Source of the DNA: Apostichopus japonicus | Taxonomy: Eukaryota; Echinodermata; Holothuroidea; Aspidochirotida; Stichopodidae | Assembly (NCBI RefSeq): GCF_037975245.1 | Contig: NC_092577.1 | Span: 16,382,013-16,446,012 of the forward strand | Direction of reading: 5' to 3' | Length of the DNA: 64,000 nucleotides | Part shown: piece by piece, positions 22,431-32,954 of the stretch | Layout: each line of letters opens with the position of its first letter | How positions within the stretch are numbered: the first letter of the stretch is position 1 | Translations under genes and position numbers: made by a program | The notes under the pieces: model-generated | What the model saw: the letters and a program-made list of their open reading frames with translations, nothing else | Databases searched by the model: none | What the model was told of the DNA's origin: nothing

Positions 22431-23102
22431 TGTTATGTAACCCACTTATTCATCTACCCTATTTCGTAATATAAGTTACCATTCAAGTCTCCGAGTCTTC
22501 CGATTGTTACGATCCCAGATGCGCTCATGCATTCTACATAACTGGAACTCGCCAACAAAGTGTTTCTGCGGACTTCATGAATATTCATAACTTACTGGAA
22601 CATTCCTTTACACTCCGGGGATAAAAGCCACAGACGCCCGATTGAGCGCCCTCTCCCGTTTTCTCCGTTCGTTCCGTTAAGAGGTTGCCACACCTCTGAT
22701 GGTTCCTTGGCATTGATTACTGTGCCCATTTTAAACACAGTATATATTTAACTCTATACTTTTGTCGGAACTCCGACCTACTCACTCTAATGGATTCGCG
22801 TCGCTCTATCTGAACTTTATCTACATCCAGCCGAACTACTTCTAAAGCAAACCTGGACACTATCCGCCTAGCACTATAAGGTAACTCAAGAAATAAGCAG
22901 AAACTCTCCCCCCGGTTCTCCAAGTCCAGAAAGACGTTAATTGAATTAAGAATCTATAGTTATGTATTATGTTCATATTTATACTTTGTTCTGCCATGTA
23001 AATAGCTTATTAAATGCTTTAAACTTACTTTCATCCTCGTGTTCTCCTTTTTATGTCACGTGATCTGTTCTCCACATTAAGTCTGAGAACGGTCACGTAA
23101 CA
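22431..23102 (+). repeat. 5' LTR
   Basis: Begins TGTTATGTAACCC and ends GGTCACGTAACA. A TATA-like GGGATAAAAGCC lies near 22618. It differs from the 3' LTR by a handful of substitutions or single-base indels and by the orientation of the segment at about 22939-22965. Confidence 0.9.
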
Positions 23103-23106
23103 TAAT

Positions 23107-23124
23107 TGGGGGCCTGTCCGGGAA
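23107..23124 (+). other. Primer-binding site
   Basis: TGGGGGCCTGTCCGGGAA, four bases after the LTR, is close to the complement of a tRNA-Pro 3' end (TGGGGGCTCGTCCGGGAT, which differs at three positions). The tRNA assignment is inferred from that resemblance. Confidence 0.65.
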
Positions 23125-23162
23125 ATCGAATTAGACGAACTTCCTTAATTCAGACATTCATT

Positions 23163-26100
23163 ATGTCTTTCGATTTGAAAAAGTTTATCGATAAGCCATC
23201 TATTCATGAGCTAAATTCCCTTAAGAAATCTGACATTATTCAGATTGCGAAACATTATCAAGTTGACTTCAAAACGAACATGAGAGAGGATGAAATTAAG
23301 AAGTTAGTAGCAGAACATTTGGTTGATGAAAATGAATTAGAGGAATCGGAACTTGGGGATTTGTCCTATGTGAGCTTCAATGAGGGTGCAAGCACGTTAG
23401 AGCTACAAGCCCAAAAAGAGATTAAATTGATGGAAATTGAAATGGAGAAAGAAATCAGATTGAAGGAATTACATTTAAAATCATCGGCTGCAGACCCTGG
23501 CTCACCCATTTCCCTGGTTTCTGGTTTACACATTAGTAAATATTTGTCTCTAATTCCTAAGTTTAAAGAAGTTGATGTAGACAATTTCTTTTGTCATTTT
23601 GAGAAATTGGCGCATTCGTTGTTATGGCCAAAAGATAAATGGGTATTGTTGATTCAAAGTTCTTTTGTTGGCAAGGCACAAGAAATTTATTCTGCATTAT
23701 CTCTGGCAGATAGCCTTGATTATGATATTGTAAAAACAGCGGTTCTTAATGCTTATGAACTTGTACCTGAAGCGTATAGGCAAAAGTTTCGAAATTTCAA
23801 GAAACAACCAAATCAAACTTATGTTGAATTTGCTCGGGTGAAAGAAACTCATTTCAATCACTGGTGTTCTTCTAAAGAGGTTCAGGAATTCGAGGAACTG
23901 AGACAACTTATGCTGGTTGAAGAGTTCAAAAACTGTCTAAGTAACGAAATTAGAGTTCACCTTGATGAACGCCAAGTTGATTCTTTATCTAAAGCTGCTG
24001 TATTGGCAGACGATTATACCCTCACTCACCAATCTTTTAGAAATGTAACAAATAAGTCGCATCTTAATTATGTTAGGGCTAGTAATCCTCCCAAGTCGTA
24101 TGATTCTGTTAACAAACGGCAATCATACCCAAGTCGCAGTAAAGACGACTATGTCAGCTCTAACAGGGTTGACCCTGGTGTACCTGTTTGTGGTTATTGT
24201 CGTAGTAAAGGTCACCTAATGGCAAATTGTTTCAAATTGGCTAGAAAGAGAGAACGGGAGAGGGAAATGTCACCAAATGCATTAGCAATTGTAGATAGAT
24301 CACCCCATAAGCTTGTAACACCTGTGAGAACTGGCAAAATTACTAGGCGTACTAATGAAATCCAAGACGAATTTTTACCGTTTGTCTGTAATGGTTTTGT
24401 ATCTCTTAACGAGGATCTCCCGCCAGTGAAAATTAGGGTATTACGGGACACGGGTGCTGATCAATCTCTGCTATTGGAAGGCATATTGCCACTGTCTGAA
24501 CAAACATCAGCTGGCGGAGATGTATTGCTTCAGGGGGTGGGGTGTATTTCTATTCCTGTGCCAGTTCATAACATCGATCTTCAATCAAACATTGTATCGG
24601 GTATGGTTATGGTGGGTGTTAGACCATATCTTCCTGCAAAAGGGGTGCAGTTTCTCTTAGGCAATGATTTGGCAGGTGGCAGAGTAATAGTCAATCCAAT
24701 TGTCACTGACAAGCCGAGCACTTGTGATAACACAGAGCAGTTACAGAAAGAAATTCCTAATCTCTTCCCTGCATGTGCTGTGACTCGCGCTATGTCTCAA
24801 AAACTTCAAGAAGTTTCAAATTCGGATCATTCTTCCTTTTCAAACGAGACTAACTCCAAACATAGGGAGTCTCCTAAGAAATGTCCTCCAAAAGAGGCTT
24901 TCCATAATTCCGAAGCGGAATTTAATTTGGCTGATACCTTTTTGGGTCGCCTTTATAATGATCCCGACCCTCCTTTGGGTCCCCTAAGTTCGTTACCAAA
25001 CGGTGTGAACCCAGAACAGTCAAACTCTGTTCCTTTTGAGGTGTTCTCTTCTGATTCCCTGTCAAGAGAACAACTCCTGTTAGAGCAGGAAAAAGATCCT
25101 GAACTAACCTTGCTGTGCGACAAGGCAATCACCGAGGACGAAGCAGAAAACGTCCCGGTTTGTTTTTACCTTAAAAAGGGTATATTAATGAGAAAGTGGA
25201 GACCACCAGATGTATCCGCATTTGATGAGTGGCGAGTTTATCACCAAGTGGTCGTTCCTAAAGTCTATAGGTCTGATGTATTAAGTTTGGCACATGAGAC
25301 GCCTTTTTCTGGTCATCTTGGCGTTAACAAAACATACCATCGTATTTTGAATCACTTCTTTTGGCCAAATCTTAAGAAAGATGTTTCTTATTTCTGTAGA
25401 ACATGTCATACATGTCAACTAGTGGGTAAACCGAATCAAACAATCCCACCAGCACCACTTAAACCAATTCCCGCTTTTGAAGAGCCTTTTAGTAGAGTGA
25501 TCATAGATTGCGTCGGTCCTCTACCGAAAACTAAATCTGGTAACCAGTATATGCTTACTATAATGTGCGCATCGACAAGGTTCCCCGAAGCTATTCCTGT
25601 TAGGGATATTAAGGCTAAGACCGTGTGTAAGGTTTTGATTAAATTCTTTACTTTGGTTGGTTTACCAAAGTCTGTTCAATCCGATCAGGGTTCAAATTTT
25701 ATGTCAAGAGTTTTCCAACAAGCTATGTATCAGTTGAATATTAGACAAGTTACATCTAGCGCTTATCATCCACAAAGCCAAGGTGCGTTGGAAAGATTCC
25801 ACCAAACATTGAAGAGTATGATTAGGACATATTGTTTTGAAAATGTAAAAGATTGGGATGAAGGTGTTCATTTCTTAATGTTTGCTGCCCGAGAGTCAAT
25901 TCAAGAGTCATTAGGGTTTAGCCCGTTCGAGCTTGTGTTTGGTCACAGAGTTCGTGGTCCACTAAAAATGTTGAAAGAAAAGTGGATGTGCGAGACAGAA
26001 GACCTGAATATTCTTGATTATGTCTGTAAGTTCAAGTACAGACTTCACAGAGCATGTGAGATTGCCAGAGAAAACCTAAAGAGTGCTCAAAATAGCATGA

Positions 26101-26795
26101 AACTTAGATATGACAAACGTGCGGTAGATAGATCATTTTCACCTGGAAACAAGGTATTAGTGTTTTTGCCAGTTCCTAATTCACCATTGCATGCTCGATA
26201 TTTTGGCCCTTATGTTATTCACAAAAAAGTGAGTGACACTGATTACATTGTTTTGACTCCGGACAGACGTAAATCCAAGAGATTGTGTCATATTAACATG
26301 CTTAAGAAATATTACGAGAGAAACTCTAAAGATAATAGTTTCAAGATTACGTCATCAATTGTTACTTCTGAAGTAGATTGTGAAGATGAGGTCGAAGGTC
26401 AAAATGTTCCAGAAATGTGTATTAAATTGCAAAATTCTGATGTAATGTCAAACCTTGATAAGAAGTTATGCCATTTGTCAACTGTTCAAAGTGAGCAAAT
26501 CGGTTCATTGTTGCGAGATTTTTCACATCTATTTTCAGACAGTCCGACCAGGACTAATCTAGTGTATCACGATGTTGATGTGGGTGATTCGAAGTCAATT
26601 AAGCAACACCCATATAGAATGAATCCTGTAAAATCTAAGCATCTGCGTGATGAAATTCAGTATATGTTGAAACATGATATTATTGAACCTAGCGACAGTG
26701 AGTGGTCTTCTCCATGTATTTTGGACCAAACCTTTTCCCCAGGAGGGAGAGTGTTATGTAACCCACTTATTCATCTACCCTATTTCGTAATATAA
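23163..26795 (+). CDS. Gag-Pol polyprotein with integrase, truncated before RT
   Basis: One frame starts at MSFDLKKFIDKPS (ATG 23163) and stops inside the 3' LTR. Gag-like N-terminus; CCHC knuckle CGYCRSKGHLMANC near 24188-24230; aspartic protease motif DTGADQS near 24449; integrase zinc-binding HHCC region near 25290-25420 (GHLGVNK...CRTCHTC). The integrase core has acidic residues in IIDCVGP (about 25505), SDQGSNF (about 25682) and ALERFHQ (about 25790). Then the opening of RT appears (HPYRMNPVKSKHLRDEIQYM to WSSPCIL, about 26600-26720), cut off before its catalytic motifs. The last codons are polypurine tract and LTR. It is a continuous frame, which suggests recent insertion or base-accurate amplification of a deleted form. 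Confidence 0.85.
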   Translation: MSFDLKKFIDKPSIHELNSLKKSDIIQIAKHYQVDFKTNMREDEIKKLVAEHLVDENELEESELGDLSYVSFNEGASTLELQAQKEIKLMEIEMEKEIRLKELHLKSSAADPGSPISLVSGLHISKYLSLIPKFKEVDVDNFFCHFEKLAHSLLWPKDKWVLLIQSSFVGKAQEIYSALSLADSLDYDIVKTAVLNAYELVPEAYRQKFRNFKKQPNQTYVEFARVKETHFNHWCSSKEVQEFEELRQLMLVEEFKNCLSNEIRVHLDERQVDSLSKAAVLADDYTLTHQSFRNVTNKSHLNYVRASNPPKSYDSVNKRQSYPSRSKDDYVSSNRVDPGVPVCGYCRSKGHLMANCFKLARKREREREMSPNALAIVDRSPHKLVTPVRTGKITRRTNEIQDEFLPFVCNGFVSLNEDLPPVKIRVLRDTGADQSLLLEGILPLSEQTSAGGDVLLQGVGCISIPVPVHNIDLQSNIVSGMVMVGVRPYLPAKGVQFLLGNDLAGGRVIVNPIVTDKPSTCDNTEQLQKEIPNLFPACAVTRAMSQKLQEVSNSDHSSFSNETNSKHRESPKKCPPKEAFHNSEAEFNLADTFLGRLYNDPDPPLGPLSSLPNGVNPEQSNSVPFEVFSSDSLSREQLLLEQEKDPELTLLCDKAITEDEAENVPVCFYLKKGILMRKWRPPDVSAFDEWRVYHQVVVPKVYRSDVLSLAHETPFSGHLGVNKTYHRILNHFFWPNLKKDVSYFCRTCHTCQLVGKPNQTIPPAPLKPIPAFEEPFSRVIIDCVGPLPKTKSGNQYMLTIMCASTRFPEAIPVRDIKAKTVCKVLIKFFTLVGLPKSVQSDQGSNFMSRVFQQAMYQLNIRQVTSSAYHPQSQGALERFHQTLKSMIRTYCFENVKDWDEGVHFLMFAARESIQESLGFSPFELVFGHRVRGPLKMLKEKWMCETEDLNILDYVCKFKYRLHRACEIARENLKSAQNSMKLRYDKRAVDRSFSPGNKVLVFLPVPNSPLHARYFGPYVIHKKVSDTDYIVLTPDRRKSKRLCHINMLKKYYERNSKDNSFKITSSIVTSEVDCEDEVEGQNVPEMCIKLQNSDVMSNLDKKLCHLSTVQSEQIGSLLRDFSHLFSDSPTRTNLVYHDVDVGDSKSIKQHPYRMNPVKSKHLRDEIQYMLKHDIIEPSDSEWSSPCILDQTFSPGGRVLCNPLIHLPYFVI
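26741..26751 (+). other. Polypurine tract
   Basis: AGGAGGGAGAG immediately precedes the 3' LTR, where plus-strand DNA synthesis starts in this class of element. Confidence 0.8.
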
Positions 26796-27419
26796 GTTAC
26801 CATTCAAGTCTCCGAGTCTTCCGATTGTTACGATCCCAGATGCGCTCACGCATTCTACATAACTGGAACTCGCCAACAAAGTGTTTCTGCGGACTTCATG
26901 AATATTCATAACTTACTGGAACATTCTTTTACACTCCGGGGATAAAAGCCACAGACGCCCGATTGAGCGCCCTCTCCGTTTTCTCCGTTCGTTCCGTTGA
27001 GAGGTTGCCACACCTCTGATGGTTCCTTGGCATTGATTACTGTGCCCATTTTAAACACAGTATATATTTAACTCTATACTTTTGTCGGAACTCCGACCTA
27101 CTCACTCTAATGGATTCGCGTCGCTCTATCTGAACTTTATCTACATCCAGCCGAACTACTTCTAAAGCAAACCTGGACACTATCCGCCTAGCACTATAAG
27201 GTAACTCAAGAAATAAGCAGAAACTGTCCCCCCGGTTCTCCAAGTCCAGAAAGACGTTACATAACTATAGATTCTTAATTCAATTATGTTCATATTTATA
27301 CTTTGTTCTGCCATGTAAATAGCTTATTAAATGCTTTAAACTTACTTTCATCCTCGTGTTCTCCTTTTTATGTCACGTGATCTGTTCTCCACATTAAGTC
27401 TGAGAACGGTCACGTAACA
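26752..27419 (+). repeat. 3' LTR
   Basis: Begins TGTTATGTAACCC, ends CACGTAACA. Compared with the 5' LTR it is 4 bases shorter overall and carries an inverted 27-base segment at about 27259-27285. Confidence 0.9.
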
Positions 27420-28036
27420 ATATGTACACACATTTTACACCGCCATCATGTGGACTTAATGTTGGTTTGCTACAGAGGGTTTTTCGACAGTTTGAACCTC
27501 ATCAAAAGCTTGTAAACTTGATTTTGGATGAAATGAAATAAAGGCAGGACTTGTTTTTTCAAATACAAATGGCAAGTTAGTGGGATTTATTGATGTTGGA
27601 GATGTCAGTAAAGACATGGAGCGTTTTGAAGCCAGATGCACTGAATTGAAATCTGAAATCCCAAATATGGCCTCGCATGTGCTTCTCTTCATGGTTAGAG
27701 GCTTGACTTCAGGCATTAACTTTCCGGTGGCTTTTTTTTTCACTAACAAGTGCACCAGGCCATCAGCTGTATGAGATCGCAATGAATTGCGTTAAAGCCC
27801 TCAAGCTGCTAGGACTTACAGTTCTCTGTTTGACTTCAGATGGTGCAAGCTGCAACAGAAAGCTGTATGAGATTTTATCAGGAAGCTCCTCTTCACCACT
27901 TACTCCTCACTACAAGACGAAAAATGTTTATGAAGAGAACCAGTACATATATTTTAATTCCGACGCACCGCATTTATTGAAGACACTTCCGAACAATTTT
28001 GAAAATTCCACTTGGAACCGGAAGACAAATCTTGTG
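27420..28036 (+). pseudogene. P-type transposase, catalytic core exon continued
   Basis: Past the 4-bp target duplication (ATAT) the sequence continues YTHFTPPSCGLNVGLLQRVF. After a shift at about 27537 it gives KLVGFIDVGDV, then LTSGINFPVAF, SDGASCNRK and NSDAPHLLKTLPNN. FIDVGDV and SDGAS sit where the first two acidic catalytic residues of P-type transposases occur. A second shift falls in a T9 run (27732-27740). Donor GTAAAT at 28037. Confidence 0.7.
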
Positions 28037-28214
28037 GTAAATGACTGTTTTATTGTCAAGTTTACTAAAATAGACAAATTGAATATAATTTTCACTGAAT
28101 AACCCTATGTGTATACATTTTGTATAAGGATAAATGGTATAAGAATGATAACTTTCATAGACTCTTGTGTTATCACACCTTAAAGGTTTGCTGAATTGGC
28201 CCCTAAAATATCAG

Positions 28215-28335
28215 GAAATTCAAATATGGTCATCATTGGTAAAAATTAATGTTTTTATAACCACCTTGGAGGAAATTTACCTCATTGGGACATTCAGTCA
28301 TTTTGCATCTTTAATAAGAATGTCTGATAAGAACT
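28215..28335 (+). repeat. Dispersed repeat, copy 1
   Basis: A block running from ATTCAAATATGGTCATC to GAGGAAATTTACCTCATTGG and GACATTCAGTCA is similar to 34045-34155. Family unknown. It lies in an intron of the P-type pseudogene. Confidence 0.6.
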
Positions 28336-28426
28336 GGAAGAGTAAAGACCTCCAGTAAAGTACTTTTAATTTGCCTCTCAGTAAAGATTTACTCTTCTTT
28401 TCTTTCTTTTAACCTCTCATGCTCAG

Positions 28427-28588
28427 TATAATGGAAAGCCAATCCGATGGATCCACCTTCTGTAGCTTCAGGAATGGGATAAAGGGCGCAAAAGACAAAC
28501 GCCTGGTTTGGTCCTCCTCCCGAAGCTCTCATATGAGCACCTCCATTTGAACCCAGGTTTGCGAATGAAGGTCAGCTTAGCTGCTCAG
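28427..28588 (+). pseudogene. P-type transposase, downstream exon
   Basis: Acceptor CATGCTCAG, donor GTATGT. It reads YNGKPIRWIHLL, stop (TAG at 28463), LQEWDKGRKRQTPGLVLLPK, then MKVSLAAQ. The pattern NGxxIxWxH...PGLxLxPKL...HLxLxxxxxMxVxLAAQ is characteristic of P-type transposases between the DGAS and the DCLNVG blocks. Confidence 0.7.
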
Positions 28589-28696
28589 GTATGTTTTATA
28601 TTATACCTTCAGTTATCAGTAAAAACAGTACTTGTTGAATACTTTGTTTCTTGAAGAGTCCCTTCAGTTACTATGGTGAGACCGTCAATAACACTA

Positions 28697-30504
28697 CAGC
28701 AGAAGGCCTTTGACATGGTGGATCGCGGTTTTTTAATGAATGTATTGGAGACGTTTCAGTTGCACCCAAATTTTCGTAAATGGATTTCTGTTTTGTATCA
28801 AGAAAGTTTCACTTCTGTTATCGTAAATGGGTTTTGTTCGGAGGTTTTTAACGTAGAGAGGGGGGGTGCGCCAGGGGTGCCCTCTGTCTCCATTACTTTA
28901 TGTTTTGTTTAGCGAGTCCCTCTCTCGTCTTTTGGAAAGGGACTCCAGACTTGTTCCATTCGTTGTGCCAGGGGGTGCCAAAGTGAAATGCGCTCAATAT
29001 GCAGATGACGTGACATGTCTTGTTTCGAGTCTGGGCTCCTTTCGCGCACTCTCGCAGGATTTATCTATTTTTGAGAGAGCTACCGGGGCGAAGTTGAATC
29101 GAGAAAAGACAAAGGGCCTTCGTCTTGGTAGCTGGAGATACAGAGACTTACCATTCGGTGCGTCGTGGTCGGATCAGAATATCAAAATTAATGGTATATG
29201 GTTCGGCTACGATGCACCTTGTGATGTCACCTGGAGCGAGAGGGCTGAGGTATTTGAGAGCAGACTCGAAACCTTCGGCACCCGCTGGCTTTCGATCTTG
29301 GGGAAAGTCACCGTTATTAATCGTTTCGTCCATCTTGTGGTACCCGGGCGCGGTGTACCCAATTCCGCGTCGCGTCCTGGTGCGGTTGGAGAGGGCGATT
29401 TTTTCTTTCATATGGTCTGGTGGTACAGAGCTGGTCAAGAGGGCGATATTGTAACAAAAACTGGAGAAGGGGGGACTAGGGGTGGTTCATCTGGGAAGTA
29501 AGTTAACTTGTTTGTTATTTAAGCAATTGTTTGCAGCGGTAACTGACCCAGGGTTGCCTTGTTCATATTTTGTACGTTTTTGGGCGGGTTGCACTTGCGT
29601 CGATGGGTTCCGGCGCTGTTTAGCAACAGAGAACCGCATAGTAGCACACCAAGCAGAGTGGTGCGTGTCATTTGCTCCGCTCTTATTGAGTTGCCCCCTG
29701 TTGACCTGTCACGGCCGGCCCTCGTTCTCAGTTCCTTGCGGGATAGGGCCTTGAATGCAATTTTTGTACAGGGACGTCATCCTGTCGAAGTATGGCGTTC
29801 GGTGCATTCAAGGCTGAATGGTTGCAGGCTGCGTGATCTTGCATGGAGAATTGCACACGGTGCCTTGGTGACCAATCTGAAAAGGTATCACTGGCGATTG
29901 GGCGATGGACTGTGCCCGAGGACCGGCTGTGACAGCTTAGAGAGTACTGCCCATGTTTTTTGGCATTGCCCCTTTGTTTTGAACTTGTGGGAGTGGTTTC
30001 AGTCCTGGACCGACCGTTTAACGGGAGACCGTTCCTGGTCGGTAGGACAGGTTTTTTTTTATATGGATTAGATCCTCCAGTTTGTTCAGTTGCTGTGTTG
30101 CAGCGTATTATTTATGTTTGTTCTGTTGTAAAAAAAACTTATTTGGAGGAATAGATGTGATGTTGTTTTTAGGGGGAAATTTGCCAGTTGGCAGGCAGTC
30201 CTGGAGGCGGTGAAGTCTGACATCCGCCTTGAGGCTGAAGGCGATTTTCGCCGTTTATCTAGGGCTGCCTTTTTTGGACGGTGGTGTGCTGGGGAAGGGT
30301 GTTTTGTTTCGCTGCGTGCTGGTCGTCCTTTTGTAGTTTTTTAATATTTCAGTGGGGGGTTGGGCGTTTTGTCTCTGCAGGTCGGTCAGCGTATGTACTT
30401 TTTTGGCTCGCTTGACCTGAGGTTCGTTTGTAAGAATGGGATGGTTTGGTAGTGCCGTTTGGCCGTGACGTTTTGTATCCCGTATGACGGGTCACGTAAA
30501 AAGC
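28697..30504 (+). mobile_element. LINE-B copy, 5'-truncated, RT and zinc-binding C-terminus
   Basis: Starts inside RT (CAGCAGAAGGCCTTTGACAT) and ends GGGTCACGTAAAAAGC. It is nearly identical to the LINE-B at 59336-62947. Readable in pieces: RT with the YADD box (QYADDVTC, about 29000), the thumb region, then LAWRIAHGALVTNLKRYHW and a C..C...H....C zinc-binding motif (LCPRTGCDS to HVFWHC) like zf-RVT. Frameshifts include an extra G in a G7 run (28860-28866) and a 3-base difference near 29328. It is inserted in an intron of the P-type pseudogene; no clear target duplication. Confidence 0.9.
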
Positions 30505-30961
30505 ACTGTAGAATTAGTGTTGCAATTTTTTACGGAGAAGAAAAAGACTGTATACGAATGTGGATATCTCATCAGTATTCAGTACCACACAACAGGGATT
30601 ATGCAATTTATTACAGTGGATAACAGTAGAAGGCAAGGTTGTGCACCTTACAGTGTTTTACTGTTTTAACACTTGTGCTCAAACATAATGGTTACCAAAG
30701 AAATTCTATATAAAGGACACTAGACAAGGCAGGAATTTGTCATGGAATGTTTACCTTATGATTTAATTAGCCGCAACAATTGTTAGTGGTTTGTGATTTT
30801 ACAAAGAAATGACAACCAAGAAAGTAGTCTAACATGAACTAAAGAAGTTCCTGACATGCAGTATGGATATATTTAAAAACCTACTACTACATTTGATGAC
30901 AAAATGTTACTTTTGTTAAGAATTGATTTCAGCACAAATTTCGTTACTTTGTCCATTGCAG

Positions 30962-31150
30962 GTGATGTCCAAGACAGTGGCCAATGCTCTTCAATTGAAG
31001 GACAGTTTAATGTATTCATCGACAATCAAATTTATTTTGATGGTCAACAAGTTTGTTGACTGCCTTAATGTAGGCTCTACATCACTGTGGTTGAAAAAGA
31101 AGAATACCGACATCAAACCATACACATCTGTTGATGATGAAAGACTTGTG
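30962..31150 (+). pseudogene. P-type transposase, DCLNVG exon
   Basis: Acceptor CCATTGCAG, 63 codons in phase 0, donor GTCAGT. VMSKTVANALQLKD and NKFVDCLNVGSTS, ending KPYTSVDDERLV, match the conserved FDCLNVG block of this family. No stop lies within it. Confidence 0.7.
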
Positions 31151-31468
31151 GTCAGTACTTCAAAAACATTCAATCTCTCAGAGTTTACTTCACATGTGCA
31201 TAATATGTGTGATAAAGACACTATTTAGTGTGTCAAAGTAAAAATGTGTTATTGCAAAGGTAAACAGCATACACCTATATTGTCCTATTTGCAATTTACA
31301 TTACCAATTGTAAAGTACTGTAAAGCACACGTATGAATGGTATTCCAAAATATAAAAAAAATATGCTTGTATCTCTAAAAAAACCTTCTTAAGCTTCAAA
31401 ATGGAGAATAACAAAGTACACTTTTACCACCACAATGTGTCATGAATTTTTCTTTTCTTTTCAAACAG

Positions 31469-31602
31469 TGGCTTACAGAAGAATTTTTTTGGTTTCTTGA
31501 AAGAGTGGACTGAAGACGGTGAGCACCTTCCAGGGTTAACACGAAAGCAAAAGCAGGCATTGCATCTTAGTGTACCCACATTGGCTGGATGTCACATAGC
31601 AG
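31469..31602 (+). pseudogene. P-type transposase, WLxEEF exon
   Basis: Acceptor TTTCAAACAG, donor GTATGT. WLTEEFF then, after one extra T in a T7 run (31484-31490), GFLKEWTEDGE and LTRKQKQALHLSVPTLAG. The expected next blocks of the family (FL..IPG...E..CQDPLE) were not found downstream in this window. Confidence 0.65.
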
Positions 31603-32940
31603 GTATGTTTTGTCTTATTTGTTGTTTCTTTATGTTAATCATTACATATTGTGAAATATTCTTTAATGACTTTATGACTATTCGTAATTAAATTGTAATA
31701 TAAATCTTTGCAATGAAATTACTGCTGTCACAACTTCTTGATGTAAAAAAGACACAAATGAAAAATATGTGAAATTTTTTCAGTACAGTAGTAGGAATAA
31801 ACTCATGTACAAAATGTATATCCATGTTTGAAGTCCAAATATGACATGTCTGTATATAGAATTGTTGTTGAGATTGGAGAGGTGACCTTAAAGCAGCATT
31901 TTGCGTTTGGTCGCCGTTTTCTTTTCTTTTTTGTACATGTCCATCGAGTTTTTTACATGTTTCAATCACAAAACAGCAAACTAAGATGTCAGCCAAGTTT
32001 TTCCCTGCCAACATCGTTAATTGGCGAGTAATTAAGGATATTTGCAGAGAATGAGAAAAGTATCCACGAAAAAATTCCACATTTAAAATTAATCGCAAAC
32101 AGTACCCCAAACCCGCTAGTTTGAATTCAACCAATCACAGATGCAGGTTTAGTTATGAGCCGTTGCTAAAAATAGATTCAAGACTTTGCGTTGGCACAAC
32201 CAGGGAGTTGTCATGGAACTCCCTGGTACAACTGTCATATAGACTGTACACAAATTAAGCTTGGTGTTGGATTACGTGTAGGTCAATGACGTTCGTAGTG
32301 TTTAAAGGCACACTCTCAGCTAGGAAATTGCTAAAATCAAAAATCTTGTCTGAACGTATTCCCCGATTAAAAAATAAAAACAATGCTGCCCTCTTCTCAC
32401 AGCGGCAACATATTCATTTCTCTAATATGGCATTCTCATCCTTAGCTATAAACAGCATACGCAAATGGGTACCGTTACAGCGAAGGGATCAGGTTTCCAA
32501 GATTCTAATCTGCCTCTCAGTGTTGCGTAACCTATAGACACACTGTGTAATTGTACTGTGTGCTATTCGAGTTACGCAATTTTTCGATTTGCTATATGGA
32601 ACAGTGCATATTGTACTGCTGGGAAAACACTATACCAGCTCGTAGCAGCAGGTAGTTATGGAAAGTGATATGGGCCCGTGTGATCTCGTGCTGCGGATTT
32701 TTTTTTTGAGAAATTGCTGAAGAAATAAATGCGAATAGTTTCGTCGTGTAATTATCTATAAACATGTGACTGAATGTGTGCTGCTTATGTACTGTTATTT
32801 GACGAAACGACTTGCTTCTGGCCTAACGTTCTTCAATACTTGAGTTCAAAATAAAATTCAACAGTGAGCAAACAGCTTATCCACCAGAGAGCCTGTGTAG
32901 AAAAACACGCACATAATACAGACAGGTTAATGAGCATGGT
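31603..32940. other. Spacer; one short palindrome
   Basis: No gene recognised. At about 32199-32227 CCAGGGAGTT and its complement AACTCCCTGG face each other across 7 bases. The same CAACTCCCTGGT sequence recurs near 41642 and 41823, and its complement near 41970. Confidence 0.5.
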
Positions 32941-32954
32941 GAACACAAAGAGAT

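Larger units (their letters stand above)
22431..27419 (+). mobile_element. Gmr1-like Ty3/gypsy LTR retrotransposon, RT deleted
   Basis: An element of about 5.0 kb with LTRs at 22431-23102 and 26752-27419, TG...CA ends and a 4-bp duplication ATAT (22427-22430 and 27420-27423). Order: LTR, primer-binding site, gag with CCHC, protease, integrase, start of RT, polypurine tract, LTR. Integrase before RT is the order reported for Gmr1-like gypsy elements. Most of RT and all of RNase H are missing, so it cannot move unaided. It sits inside the P-type transposase exon in the same orientation. The LTRs are about 99% alike apart from a 27-base inverted segment. Confidence 0.85.
21255..31602 (+). pseudogene. 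P-element-type transposase pseudogene with RAG1-like N-terminal Cys region
   Basis: Five coding segments (21255-22430, 27420-28036, 28427-28588, 30962-31150, 31469-31602) assemble, with matching splice phases, into a THAP9/P-element-type transposase. They are separated by an LTR retrotransposon inserted inside the first exon and by introns, one of which holds LINE-B. In-frame stops at 21490 (TGA), 21934 (TAG), 22354 (TAA) and 28463 (TAG), plus frameshifts, make it non-functional. The C-terminal end was not found. The N-terminal Cys/His region resembles a region of RAG1 that is also seen in cnidarian and echinoderm transposon proteins, rather than a THAP finger. Confidence 0.7.

Noticed and set aside
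28697-30504. Target duplication for this LINE-B copy
   Set aside because: The flanks ACACTAC and ACTGTAG resemble each other only partly, so I do not claim one.
31688-32134. 148-codon minus-strand frame
   Set aside because: AT-rich composition and no match to any motif. It lies where further P-type transposase exons were sought on the other strand, and none was seen.
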